A stretch of 64,000 nt of DNA from Lineus longissimus (taxonomy: Eukaryota; Nemertea; Pilidiophora; Heteronemertea; Lineidae). Positions within the stretch are counted from its first letter, which is position 1. Every line of letters starts with the position of its first letter. The stretch spans positions 7,132,501 to 7,196,500 of the forward strand of contig NC_088309.1 in NCBI RefSeq assembly GCF_910592395.1, written 5' to 3'. This document shows, one piece after another, positions 12,376 to 23,304 of this stretch. The position numbers were made by a program, and so were the translations under genes. Under the pieces are notes generated by a model. That model saw only the letters and a program-made list of their open reading frames with translations, was not told the origin of the DNA and made no database searches.

Positions 12376-15300
12376 TCAGTCCCTCTTCTTATCTTTCTGT
12401 AAAGCCTTTGGAAGGGGTAATGCACTAAGGAAGTTATACTCCATGATAAAGTCTGTTATCTCAGTTGGTAACCATTGGTTTAACTTGGCAGTGACCTAAA
12501 ACATAAGTAAGATACCATTAGCATGTTTTATTATGTTATTTTACAATTCACATTATCTATGCCGAATGCCAATACTAATATACAGTTACCAAGTTCATGT
12601 ATGCAGGGGGATCTGGGCGGCATTTAAATTGTGTAGAAACGTTCTATCAACACCTTCAGATCCATAGCACCCTCATCTCCTGAGCTCAAAGTAAGGTCCC
12701 CCACTGAAGGTGATAACATTTGTTTCGGTCTAGCAATAGCTTATACCACTCCTCCTTTGTGTTGCACTTTGAACATGAATTTCTAGATTAGGTCGGCACT
12801 CTACAGAAAAGCTTCTGGATAAGGCTGGGAATAAATGTACAGGGCTTTGAGAGTGTTGTACATCATAAAGCGCTACAAAAACTTAGTTTTATTTTTAGCC
12901 AAAACTAACAAAGAGATATAAACTTTATTTTACCTTATACATATCAAATGTAAAAAGTTCATATATTCCACTACTAGCTCCGATCAAATAACGTTCCCTT
13001 GGAAACTGTGCTGCTACAGCCTCCACTATTTTCTTCAGGACGGGATCAAGATCAGGATGAGTGTTTGTGGCTTGAGATTCAAGATCCTTTTTGTAAGCAT
13101 CAAGATATTCTCTACCATAATCTTCCCTAAGTTCTTCATCCATGGCATCCCATATATTTGTCAATTCTTCTTCAAAACCCTTCCCCTGAAATATATAAAA
13201 CATAAATTGTGAAAATTTCTGACACAGCATGATGAAAAATTGTCACAACTGAAAAGACCCTCCCGATATTGACGTGTTGGCACCAAGCTGTCCCACACAC
13301 ACACCATACCAGTTCAAACACTAAACAGCTAGATTTCTAAATGACTAAAGCAAAGTTTTGTCTAGGAGGTACTCAGGAGTTGCTGGATTTAAAATATCTG
13401 TGATCTAAGGACATTGCTTTGACCATTTCACATGAGATTCTTGTAAAGCAATTCCTAGAACTTTCATTGAATCCACAACAGAAGTAACCAATGGGTGAAT
13501 CTCTCTAGAGTAATTCTTACATGTGTTGGACTTTTTAGAAGATTAGTTCTACCCTCAAAGTTAGATGGCTCTACCACTACGACTGGGACTTCCCATCTTT
13601 TCATTTCGACTCGAAGAATATCTGAAAACGCCTCCACACCATATGCCGAGACGCTGCATGCACTACTAAGAGGAAATCCTGCAAGTCCTTTTACACCAGT
13701 GACATTTACTATCCGGCCTGTCAAAGAGAAAAAACATTTTTCAGTAATTTGGCTTCATGAAACAGTTTTTTTTAAATGTTATAGTTTGGGTTTATAGTCT
13801 GATATCAGTTGCGGTGTCATCTGAGTTCACACTGTAAAACTCATCTATCCGTAAACCTTTCAGCAGAACTCAGATGAGCTGCTCATTCAATGCTATAACC
13901 AGACTACGGGGTTCTAACCAGAGACCTCTTGACCACTAGCTGAGAGTTCGAACCACTAGTCCACAGCGACTGCTCCTGAACAGACCAGAATGTAAATTTC
14001 TAAACTTTAAACTTTGATATGTACATGTTCTGAAATAAGTGGTAATTTTTCATCTATTAGAGGAGAAGAAACAAAAGCAAGTGAAAGAACTGATTCAGAG
14101 AAAAGACAAGCCGAATATTTATAAGCCATCTTAAAAAAGTGCCAGCTCAGGCACTGTAGTTGTACAGCCAAAAATTTATTGAGGTTTATCAATGAGTCCT
14201 AGCAATCTTACAAGGACTTTGCTCTTGAGCAAAGTAGCAACTAATTTCGCATCATCCTTTAAGCTGAGACACCACCATGTATCTTCTCACCTTTAGCCTT
14301 CCTTATCATCTTGAGACAAGCTTTAGTCACCCTGATTGTCCCAAACAGATTGACATCAGTCTGTTTTCGGTACATATCCATCGTACACAACTCTGTGTCA
14401 CCATATGCATTGATACCAGCATTGTTCACAACGGCCCATAATTCTGAAGTAGAAAATATCTGAATGATGAGGATATTCTTATAAATCTATTGTTGGCTTG
14501 GCCTATTCCCACAGATAAATGAAGTGGCTTTGCCATATCATCATCAACATCTACCTGCTGGTATAAGGTGGTGGCCTTCCATAACCGGATAACATCTTGA
14601 TGAATTTCTGCATCATTCACCACTTACTACCAAGCACTCAAAGGATGAAAGAACCCTTTGAGTCAAACTGAACCTGTATATTTACCTCCATCTGATTTCT
14701 CCCTAATGACTTTAATCACCTTCTCAACACTTTCATCATTGGAAACATCAAGATGTAGAATATGACACTGGTCGGTTGTGCAAGCTTTCAACTTTTGGGC
14801 ACCTGGCCCATTTGGCTTCAAGCATCCAGCAAACACAATGCAACCAAGTTTATTTAAAGCTTTTGCAAGCTCATATCCTAGACCTGAAAAGAAAACAAAA
14901 TTGGTTAACCTTACATGTAAATGTAGTATTTGTGCACAATGTACTTTGAAATTGTCTTGTCTCCAAGTTCAGAAATATTTTCAATAAGGCTTATTGCAAC
15001 AGTTCAGTTATATACATCTTAATTTAGGGGAATCTCACACCCAGTGGAAAGTTATGTAGAACCACTAGAAATAACTGACGTCAAATTGGATTTATTTGCA
15101 CTTTCAGATAGTTTACAGTGTATGATGCACTGTGCACCAATGAGGCTTCATTTTGAATTCAGCGGTTATGTTTTAGCCCACCATCATGACTTGGAGTGTG
15201 CAAAATAGCAGTCAACAAGCATTCAGTTACATGTCATTGTTTATTTTGAGGTGTTTTACAAGAATAGAAATTGATGCCTTACTGTCAGTATTGGTTGTCT

Positions 15301-15836
15301 CAGCAAACAAGGCAAAGCTGTTGCCTCGGTTTTTGCCAACATTGTAGCTCCATCCTTGAGGTTTTAGGCAAGACAACCAACATCTCCTGTGGTATCATTT
15401 CCTTAAAGGGGTACTATAGGCAAGAGCAGGTGGTTAAAATGGTCATCTTCATGTGACTAATATGTACAGTAAGGGCACTGGGTCAGGTAATATTCAGCAT
15501 TAAACACATTCCTCGTACATGTGCGAATAGTTTTGTCATACCTGTACTGTGAGAGACCAGTAATGGCAACTCTGGGTAACTTCATCTTGCCTACCTAGCT
15601 TCTACCTATAGGGGGCCTTCGAACACAATTTTGAATTTACCTGTATCACAGCCAGTCACAAATACTGCCTTCCCCTTCAAATCGAGATGTTTGGGCTGGA
15701 AATGGATCATCGCAGCCACACCAAAGAGAATGTACATCCACATGATAAACAAGGCTGTTTTGTTCTCTTCATTGAAGCGATAAATGACTGCAGCTACAAT
15801 AAGGAAGATTGTACCGACAAGTCTTTGGGCTGACAT
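12376..15836 (-). CDS. SDR9C-type short-chain dehydrogenase, catalytic triad lost (six exons)
   Basis: Coding exons on the minus strand are 15641-15836, 14686-14883, 14291-14443, 13521-13717, 12934-13185 and 12376-12495. All junctions are GT/AG and phases agree, giving 371 codons plus stop. Residues 8-45 hold two hydrophobic segments, suggesting an ER-membrane anchor. The nucleotide-binding motif TGCDTGLG is at 61-68 and NNAG at 138-141. Overall it resembles the retinol/steroid dehydrogenase branch (HSD17B2, HSD11B2, RDH, BDH1). However the active-site region reads NVTGVKG and then SSACSVSAYGVEAFSD. Gly190 replaces the catalytic Ser, Cys203 the Tyr and Ala207 the Lys of YxxxK. With the rest of the frame intact this looks like a pseudoenzyme rather than a decayed gene. 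A 5'UTR intron ends at 15857. The family is confident; the substrate is unknown. Confidence 0.88.
13786..13985 (-). mobile_element. tRNA-derived SINE, copy C, in an SDR intron
   Basis: Read on the minus strand it has a tRNA-like head (GACTAGTGGTTCGAACTC, then GGTCAAGAGGTCTCTGGTT), the body motif GAGCAGCTCATCTGAG followed by TTCTGCTGAAAGGTTT, and the shared end GATATCAGACTATAAACCC. It lies between SDR coding exons 3 and 4, inserted in the same orientation as the gene. Confidence 0.65.
15265..15400. mobile_element. Foldback element, diverged copy (GAAATTGATACCTCACTG family)
   Basis: The left part, AGAAATTGATGCCTTACTG followed by TCAGTATTGGTTGTCTCAG, matches the arm of the hairpin element at 27.2 kb. 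The right part, AGGCAAGACAACCAAC and then GGTATCATTTCC, is its degraded inverted partner. It is in SDR intron 1. Confidence 0.5.
15403..15618. mobile_element. MITE-like element (AAAGGGGTACTATAGG family)
   Basis: The left end TTAAAGGGGTACTATAGG-CAAGAGCAGG is matched in inverse orientation by the right end, which reads GGCCCCCTATAGGTAGAAGC on the minus strand. Related pairs occur at 19.07-19.48 and 53.14-53.34 kb. The element ends about 20 bp from the SDR exon 1 splice donor at 15639-15640 and directly abuts the foldback element at 15265-15400. Confidence 0.5.
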
Positions 15837-16184
15837 GCTTGTATTACATTTACACCCTGGAAAATAATTGCAGTTATTTTAAAACACATATGATGGAAAG
15901 AACCACACAAATTACAATACATCAACAACAATGATCTTGTGCACAGGTCGAGTTTCGAATCAATGTGTCCTATTCTCGGACAACAAATAAGACTGTTTTC
16001 CTCTGTCAATAATAGATTTAAGTAGAATCATACAATGGAATGTGGCGACTGATTCTTAGAGGAGAAATATTTACAGCTCTTGCTTATCGCTTACGATTCG
16101 TTAAGCGGAAAATTGGGGGTTTGCAAGTGTAAACCAACCGTCTATCGGTGGTTTTCAAGTTTGGTTTGGGGAAGACCTACTCAC

Positions 16185-16198
16185 CGATGACGTCATAT
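16185..16198 (-). promoter_or_regulatory. CRE next to a putative non-coding first exon of the SDR gene
   Basis: A consensus cAMP-response element TGACGTCA lies at 16188-16195. On the minus strand it is followed immediately by a consensus splice donor (TCG then GTGAGTAGG, donor at 16183-16184), which would join the acceptor just above 15856 in front of the SDR start exon. This suggests a 5'UTR exon ending here and a promoter slightly to the right. A TSS cannot be read from the sequence. Confidence 0.4.
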
Positions 16199-16330
16199 GC
16201 CCTCCTTGCTGGGATTCCAGCCTTTTGTGTACCATTTCCCGCGCATAAAGTGGCGGCAAATTTGAATTATCAAAACTGAGGGAGTGCGCTTTCACAATAC
16301 TACTTCGAAATACTAAGCAAGGGGGGGGGG

Positions 16331-17381
16331 GCTTGTTAATTTCAGTGCCTACTTTCCACCCTAATTAACTGATGCTCAGTGTCACGTTTTTGGATTAAAA
16401 GGGATGCCCCCGCCCGCCCCCCTAAGATTTGAAGGGGGTCGGAGGGGGGTCCTCACAGCAATTGGGTCTCCTCAGGGTGAGAAACGAAGCAGGTCCACTG
16501 TGTCCGGAGTGTAGATGGTGGTGGAACGAAACACCTGGAGGGAAAGCCTCACCTTGTAGCGTTAGGGTAAATGGTCGAACTCATAATCTCGCAATGAAAA
16601 TCTATTTTCAGTAAAACGGAATTCGAACAATATACACAGCCGACTCAATGCATTGTACTCATAAATCCCCTTACACAACGGTAAATCACGGTTGCTATCA
16701 GTCTTCAGTTTGAGAAGAATCCCCAGCTGCACAGCCCGTTGTTTCATTCCATTCAAAGCAAAGGTTATCTGGAGTTCAGACGAGGAAACAGGACAAAAAT
16801 AGAACGCATGCTAGCAAATCTAGGAATGGAGTTGGAGCACATCATGCAAAAACCAGTTTAGATTTTGTTTTAAACTATGACGCGCATGCAAAAATTAGCA
16901 AGGTGTCAAAGAGTAATCTCCTGAGAGATGTGATCCTCGTCTGCACCTTGCTTGTTTCTCTGAAGACGAATACAAGACGTTTTCAATAACTGTGCGGAGG
17001 GAGGATGTTCAGACTGCATACTAACCCAGCCGAATATAAAAGCTCTGCTAAACCCAGATCTATTGTGTGCTTTTTCTGTTACGGTGAAATAAAATGCTCT
17101 GATTTGATACCACAGGATATTGTGGAATATTATTAAAAGGCTTATCACAACGTTGTGGACACGGTCAACATTGAGGACCTCGGATAAATAATATTGTTGT
17201 CGGCACAGGGGCGTTTCGCTAAATCAGATCATTCGAAAAGGACCTTGCGTACATTCTGGACGTGCAGACAAACTCCGTTCACTAGGAGTGCCGGTTGTGA
17301 CATTGAATACAGACGCGACAGAGCACACTGGTAGTGGCTGTGACATTAAAGTTTTTGTAACTCCGACATTTCAATTTGAAC
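16331..17381. other. Intergenic region between divergent genes
   Basis: This separates the SDR gene (leftward) and the LRR-Ig gene (rightward). It contains a G10 run just before it and a C-rich stretch near 16400-16450, but no recognisable coding sequence. The promoter and 5'UTR of the LRR-Ig gene should lie in its right half. Confidence 0.45.
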
Positions 17382-18989
17382 ATGGCGACAGTAGCGTTAT
17401 TCTCGGCTTGCGTAGTACTTTTTTCAAGTGTTCATGGCCAATGTCCCTTCCCGGAACACTGTACTTGTACTGGTAAGACCGTGGAGTGTAAGAATGTCGA
17501 CAGCTCGGAGAGAATGGTGGAGATTCTGACAAGCATGGCGACAAACAATGCGGATACGGAGAAGCTATCTTTCATCGACGGAGAAATTGCCACTTTGAAA
17601 AAGGGCCAGTTCCAAGGACTCGGTAATTTGCAGTCACTGACTTTTGTAAACGCAAGGTTTGTTGGTAACGCTGGACTAAACGAGGAAGCACTCAATGGGC
17701 TAACCAAGTTGACGATGTTCCGAATATCCATGAACAACAAAGCTGCGTCTGACGACACGCCCATGAAGTTCCCCGAGAACTTTTTCAAATCGTTGACGGC
17801 GCTAAAAGTATTGCAACTCGACAACAACCGACTTGGAACGTCTCCATCTCAAGGCGTCTTCAACGGATTGGAAGGTTTGGATATTCTTGATCTTTCATCG
17901 AATAACATCGTGGCGCCTGATACTGGGAAGTTATCCGCACTCAGGGGTCTGAAAACTCTGAACCTCGCTTCCAATGGGATGACAACTTTGTCGCCGGACG
18001 TATTTATTGGTTTGACCAAACTGGAATCGCTTATCCTCTCTGGTAACCCAGCAATCGCGTTGAATGATGCAACACTTTCAAAAGTCCGTTCTCTAAAGAG
18101 CCTGGACTTGAGTTTCAACCAACTTTCCGAAATTAACCCTCAGACAATGTCATCAGTAATGGCAACCCTAGAAACCCTGGACTTGAATTCAAATAACATT
18201 GAAACCCTCAAGGATAATATGTTCAGTGGACTTAGCGCGCTCAAGTTATTGAATTTGAGTTCTCAAGCCTCTGGAATCAAAACATTCGAACCATCTGCCT
18301 TCGCAGGACTGACCAGCTTGAGTGAACTCGATCTCAGCAGGAATTCCTTTAGCCACTTAAAGCCAAATGCCTTCGAACCAATCGCTCAGGCCCACTTCAT
18401 TTTGAAAGGCAATAGGTTTTTCTGTAACTGTGAAATCATGCCAATGAGAACATGGATTGTGACCAAGTCTAAGAATACTGCCCTTGTCTGCTCCTACCCT
18501 CCCAGCTTGATGAACAGAAATATTGCTGACATTGACCCTGAAGCGGATGTGGGTTGCATTCCACCAGTATTCACAAATCTGAATGAACGCGTCAGGGGAG
18601 AGGAGGGCACCACCGTAACATTCTCATGCGCCGTCAAAAACCGTCATCAGTACCCTGAAATGTCTTATACAATTCTCTTAGGATCACCCCTCCCAAAAAA
18701 TCGGTCAAAGGTCGAGGTCACCAATTCAAGCGACGCCAATAATTACTTCACCAAGGCTGTCGTTTTCACCGTCAAGGATGTGACCCGGGCTGACAATGGA
18801 CAAATCAAATGCACCGCATCGGGCGCAGGGACCACTCTGACGGCGACTTTGGATATCGTCTACGGACCAGAGGGTCTCCCTCTCTGGGCTATCATTCTCA
18901 TTGTCGCCGTTGTCATATTGGTCATTGTGTGTGTCATTGTTGGAGTTGTCATGTGCAGAAAGCAGAAATACAAAGTCGTGCGACATTAA
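17382..18989 (+). CDS. LRR-Ig single-pass membrane protein, intronless CDS
   Basis: The ATG at 17382 (context GAACATGG) opens 535 codons; the frame also extends two codons upstream but without an ATG. Residues 1-19 are a hydrophobic signal peptide. An LRRNT cysteine cluster (CPFPEHCTC, then C at about 36) follows. About ten leucine-rich repeats run from roughly 60 to 335, many with LxxLxLxxN cores such as LKVLQLDNNRL and LKSLDLSFNQL. The LRRCT starts at NRFFCNCE near 347. One Ig-type domain follows (FSC near 416, DNGQIKC near 476) with possible N-glycosylation at NRS and NSS. A transmembrane helix spans about 500-524 and the cytoplasmic tail is about 11 basic residues with no known signalling motif. 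The architecture resembles AMIGO/LINGO/LRRC4-type adhesion receptors, but the ortholog is not identified. Confidence 0.93.
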   Translation: MATVALFSACVVLFSSVHGQCPFPEHCTCTGKTVECKNVDSSERMVEILTSMATNNADTEKLSFIDGEIATLKKGQFQGLGNLQSLTFVNARFVGNAGLNEEALNGLTKLTMFRISMNNKAASDDTPMKFPENFFKSLTALKVLQLDNNRLGTSPSQGVFNGLEGLDILDLSSNNIVAPDTGKLSALRGLKTLNLASNGMTTLSPDVFIGLTKLESLILSGNPAIALNDATLSKVRSLKSLDLSFNQLSEINPQTMSSVMATLETLDLNSNNIETLKDNMFSGLSALKLLNLSSQASGIKTFEPSAFAGLTSLSELDLSRNSFSHLKPNAFEPIAQAHFILKGNRFFCNCEIMPMRTWIVTKSKNTALVCSYPPSLMNRNIADIDPEADVGCIPPVFTNLNERVRGEEGTTVTFSCAVKNRHQYPEMSYTILLGSPLPKNRSKVEVTNSSDANNYFTKAVVFTVKDVTRADNGQIKCTASGAGTTLTATLDIVYGPEGLPLWAIILIVAVVILVIVCVIVGVVMCRKQKYKVVRH

Positions 18990-19073
18990 CTCTTTCGATG
19001 CGTTGTTGGGAAGTGACTATACCGTACACTGTCCACGATTTCTAACTTAATCGAGTCAAATGTCATCATCTTG

Positions 19074-19484
19074 AAGAGGGGCTATTGGCAGGAGCTAGTA
19101 AAACTGGTGGTCTTTAGATTACCCCTATGCTCAGTTCGGGGGCTTTGTCGTTACGTTACGATTCCCTACACAATTACAGGCCACATTCGGTCACAATAAC
19201 ACAACTTTTTCTCCCATAAAACCTATATTCAGGATATCAAGGCCTACTCTTAGTTGCACAGAGTTCTCATCCATAGGGCCGACCTGGGAATAAGATATCC
19301 CACAGGACCGCAACTTTTACCTGAAATTCGCAAGCCATGACAAAAACTGCCCATCACAACACTGGCGGAAGTGGCGAAAGTGTCACGTTGGTGTGATACT
19401 ACAAGTGGCGGCCGCGCATGGTGTCAGGCAGGGGTATTATCCTCCTGGCTAGGTAAATCCCACGCCAAAGTTGTCCCTTTAAAG
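19074..19484. mobile_element. MITE-like element (AAAGGGGTACTATAGG family), longer copy
   Basis: It begins GAGGGGCTATTGGCAGGAGC and ends, read inversely, CTTTAAAGGGACAACTTTGG with CCTAGCCAGGAGG further in. It lies 85-495 bp beyond the LRR-Ig stop codon, so probably within that gene's 3'UTR. Ends are more diverged than in the 53.1-kb copy. Confidence 0.4.
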
Positions 19485-19541
19485 CTAAATTGCTATGCTC
19501 TATTTCGGCTTTTTTTTCCCTTCGTCTCAGTGTACGACCAG

Positions 19542-19605
19542 GAGCAAATCAGGGGTTAATGTTGGCTTCTTCGAACACATTCATGATATCACCCCTGATT
19601 TGCTC
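19542..19605. repeat. Perfect 15-bp inverted repeat
   Basis: GAGCAAATCAGGGGT at 19542-19556 is exactly repeated in inverse orientation at 19591-19605, with a 34-bp spacer. The arms would form a stable hairpin if transcribed in the LRR-Ig 3' region. Confidence 0.75.
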
Positions 19606-19758
19606 AGGATAGACCAGGAGGGAGATTCGGGTTTTTGAAACTCCTACGTCAAATACAAAAATATTGAGGGGCAGAGTAGGCCTATATTGAAAACAACTGG
19701 TGCCAGGATGTCTTGATCCTCTGATTGCAACGAAGATTGCACAAACCAATGTTTGGTA

Positions 19759-19764
19759 AATAAA
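19759..19764 (+). terminator. Candidate polyadenylation signal for the LRR-Ig gene
   Basis: AATAAA about 770 bp downstream of the LRR-Ig stop codon. This is a hexamer match only. Confidence 0.25.
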
Positions 19765-19975
19765 TGTGGTTCATAAATGTTATTACAAGAAACTAAATGA
19801 TCGAGTTTTAATTTTCTCTCAAAAGGCCAAACGTTCCCGTGGAGATTGCACTGTACTCATTCGTAGGCGTGTACAGACTTCTCACCAATACACTCCGGAC
19901 GCAGTGGACCGGCCTCGTCCCTCAGCATGAGGAGATCTAATTAGGATGACGCAATGGACTACCCCGGGAGTCTAC

Positions 19976-20055
19976 ACCAAGTGTGAAAATTGTGATATTT
20001 GCCAAGCTTCTTGGCAAATATCTCCTTTTCCAAAAATCTCCTTTTCACACTTGGT
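19976..20055. repeat. Nested palindrome (hairpin inside hairpin)
   Basis: The inner palindrome has 13-bp perfect arms, GATATTTGCCAAG (19994-20006) and its complement (20010-20022), with a 3-nt loop. It is flanked by an outer pair, ACCAAGTGTGAAAA near 19977 and TTTTCACACTTGGT at 20042-20055. Both levels are directly visible in the sequence. Confidence 0.85.
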
Positions 20056-20460
20056 TGAATTTTTTATAATATACCATGCACCCAAATTGTACGTTAGTCC
20101 CTTGCGTTTTACCTTGGTTTACCAAGAACGAGCGCTGAACTAGGCTTCAGCTTCAGGCCCATCTTGACCCTCAAGCCTTGGATCCACTCCGCCGTCCCGG
20201 ACTCTGTTACGAGGTGACGGACCGATTAACTCTGATGGTTCAGAGTGTTTCAGGCCTGTCATGAAAGACATTGTCACATCCAACTATTTTGTCCCACGAT
20301 TGAAAGAAAGACCGTGAAAGACTTCCACCAGATATTTCTGAATATCCTGAATTCTGAAAAGTGATAGAGACAAATTACCAGAAAAAGAAATTCGATCTTG
20401 GGTCAAGTAACAGGTTATTCATTTCGATGAAAATTTGGCGCCAACAAAATTACACGGCAA

Positions 20461-20595
20461 TGACGTCATCCTGTCGTCACGCTATCGTCTGACAACGTGG
20501 AAGATTCACCGGCGCGGCGTCTGGAAGTTTGGAAAGTTCTCCGTAAAATTCTTTAATTTTCCATCTATTTCGCGAATAAAGACATCTTTTGCATG
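20461..20595 (+). promoter_or_regulatory. Candidate promoter and first exon with CRE
   Basis: TGACGTCA at 20461-20468 is a consensus CRE, followed by a locally GC-richer, CpG-containing stretch. The stretch ends in GCATG directly before a consensus donor GTAAGTTCA (donor at 20596-20597). This looks like a promoter with a short, mostly non-coding first exon on the plus strand, probably of the small gene at 23.3-25.7 kb. No transcript evidence. Confidence 0.4.
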
Positions 20596-20597
20596 GT

Positions 20598-23273
20598 AAG
20601 TTCATTGATTAGGTATCATAGCTCATCCATATTCCGATTTTTTTTGTGATTCTTGTGTTATCGGGAAAATGATATGAAGTTTTTTGTGCAGGTAGGTGCC
20701 CGCTCAGGTGGGCAGGTGGTAATGCACTGATGACAGCGTCGCGGCCCCACCATGTGCGCCAATTTTTTTACTCATTCTAAACATCGATTCTGGGTTCCAT
20801 GATACTCACCAAAGTGCCTAAGCCAGATATTCTTTTTCTTTATGTATTTTGCATCTTATTTATTGAAGCCTCGTGGAGAAATTGACCATTTTTATTGGTG
20901 AAAATCATGTTGAAACTGACCAGTCCGGTGCAGTGCAAAACTGAATACAATGTTTCGGCGGCCATTTTGCACTGCGAAGCACGTGTTCGCTGTGTGCATG
21001 AAGGACATGCATGTTTGATTTGATGACTTGGGGAAGGACCTTTTCTGGCGAGACAGGGTCAGGGAACTACAGACAGCACAGAGAGCTTTTTTCCCAGTGG
21101 TGTTCTCTGCCTGAAATGTGCTGCCCCTTCCCCCAAACAAATTCAAAATTGTCTGCGGGGACACTTGATCACTTACAGACTGACTATCCCTCTATGAACA
21201 ATCAATCATTTCTTTGGACAACTGAATTTTCTCAAAAAACCTTTCCCATAAGGATATTTTCTAAACATTTTCACTTTCCTATACAGAGGAGAAGCCTCCT
21301 AGACATCTTCACAAGAACTTGGTGTCATCCACTTAACAGACTCGGAGTTGGTTGGGAAATTTTCCAAATTAATTTGTGCCGCATGATAGGGATTAACCGC
21401 TCAAGGGGAGAACCTTTCAGTTGCCTCCACACTGAAGAAAGACTGGCAAATTTAGGTTGTTGCTTGACGGATAGAAGTTAAAAAGATTCATCTTTTGAGC
21501 AAATCTTTGTTTGAACACCATCCCGAGACTGAAGTCAAAAGAATAAGATGGGGGGAGAGGTACCTTCTAGTCACCTTTAAACTGAAGAAAGACAAGGGAT
21601 TATAACTTCTGGGACAGATTGCACAAGGTTGTGCCTGACCAGGACATAGGCCTGATTTGCTCTGTGCTTTGAAAGTTCATGTTCAGAATTTTTCCCAAGT
21701 GCCAACAGAGGTTAGCCAGTCAGGTTGAGTTTAGATTTGGAGAGAATGAGGAGTGGTACCACTGATCCTGATGAGGTGGGGATCCACAAATTAAGGTGTG
21801 CCCAAATAAGGAGCGGGTGTTTTCTAAAATGTGAATGGACCTCAGGACATTATGGTCAAAGGAGAGCTGCCAGTCTGGTAGAGGGGACAGGCTGTACTCC
21901 TTAATTGATATCTTGATTAATCTTTTGATTAATGTCAATATATTGCAAAAATTAACGAGGAGAAGTGTTCTTTTAAACTCGGCACAATCTGCATCGGAGG
22001 TGAAGTTTCTGTTCAAATTTGAGCTTTAAACTGAGCTTAGGCAAGCTTGGGGAGGCTTACTACTTTGAATTGCATTCAAGTCTGTTTACTATAGCCGGCC
22101 TTGTGCAATTTTACTCTGCTAGTATTCTTCACATTCTTGTTCCCATTAATGCTGAACCCGGAAAAAATAATGTATATTATAGCTTATTATACTATAGTGT
22201 CGATGCAAGGATGCGTCAATCGCACAACAATAAGTAGTTTTTTAGATTTCAGATCTCCATTGTGGGCAGGTCAATGTCAAAACCACAAAATTACATTTAA
22301 GACTTTAGAGCTCGGTCAATATCACAACCACAAATATATTTCGATCTGTGTTCAGATTTAAGATGTCTCTTCAAGACAGGTCACCGTCAGAGTTACAACC
22401 ACCCATAGATCTGGGTCTTCAGGATTGAGATGTCCTTTGCAGACAGATCAATGTCACAGCCAGAATTATATGGCTGTAGATTTCAGATGTTCCTTTAGGA
22501 CAGGTCGTTGTTACAGTCACCAAGAGATCTCGGTGTTCATAATTCAGATGTCCCTTTAGGACAGGTCTCCCAATAAATGATAGGTGTTCGGATTTCATAT
22601 GTCTGTTGAAGACAGGTCAATTTCGCAACCACAAACATGTCTCTGTACAGAATTCAGTTGTCCCTGGATCGAAGTTGGGTCAATATTCACAACCACCAAT
22701 AGATTTCAGATTTCAGATGTCCTTTGAAAACGGGTCAATTTCACAACCACAAACATATCTCTGTACAGAATTCGGTTGTCCCTAGATCGAAGTTGTGTCA
22801 ATATTCACAACCACCAATAGATTTCAGATTTCAGATGTCCCTTTAAGACACGTTAATATTAGAACCAGAAAGAGTTCCCTAGATGTCTCTTGAGGACAGG
22901 TCAATGTCGCAACCACAAACTTATCTCTGTACAGTATTCAGTTGTCCCTGGATCGAAGTTGGGTCAATATTCACAACCACCAATAGATTTCAGATGTCCC
23001 TCCATGAGAGATCATTGTCACCGCCACATGTAGTGTGGACCAGACTGAAGAGGCATCAAAATCTTAAGAAACAATTTTTGCATGCTTCTTATCTTGTATA
23101 GATGAGATTTTGCCCCCAGCTTGGAAGAATTCTTCACCTCTCTGCCATTAGTCTCCCACGCATGCTCGCGAAACTTCAAATTGGGGAAATAGGATTCCTT
23201 CAGCTATTGCATTCTGCAGCAGTGTAGGAATTTCTGGATGTAAAAGAACTAGAATCTATTGTTTTAATTGCAG
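20598..23273. other. Putative first intron, no coding sequence recognised
   Basis: The 156-codon open frame at 21011-21481 has no family motif and no good flanking splice sites. The right part is occupied by degenerate tandem repeats. Confidence 0.4.
22240..23020 (+). repeat. Degenerate tandem repeat, roughly 60-bp monomers with larger periods
   Basis: The motifs TTTCAGATGTCCCTTT, GACAGGTCAATGTC, CACAACCAC and CTCTGTACAGAATTCAG recur many times. CTCTGTACAG starts at 22641, 22759 and 22925, giving larger units of 118 and 166 bp, and TCAATATTCACAACCACC accompanies it. Monomers differ by several substitutions and indels, so the array is old apart from the nearly identical 118-bp pair. Confidence 0.75.
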
Positions 23274-23304
23274 ACATCCTAGCCAGAGATGTTTTCAAAC
23301 AAGT

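Noticed and set aside
21011-21481. 156-codon plus-strand frame
   Set aside because: No motif, and it lies in a probable first intron.
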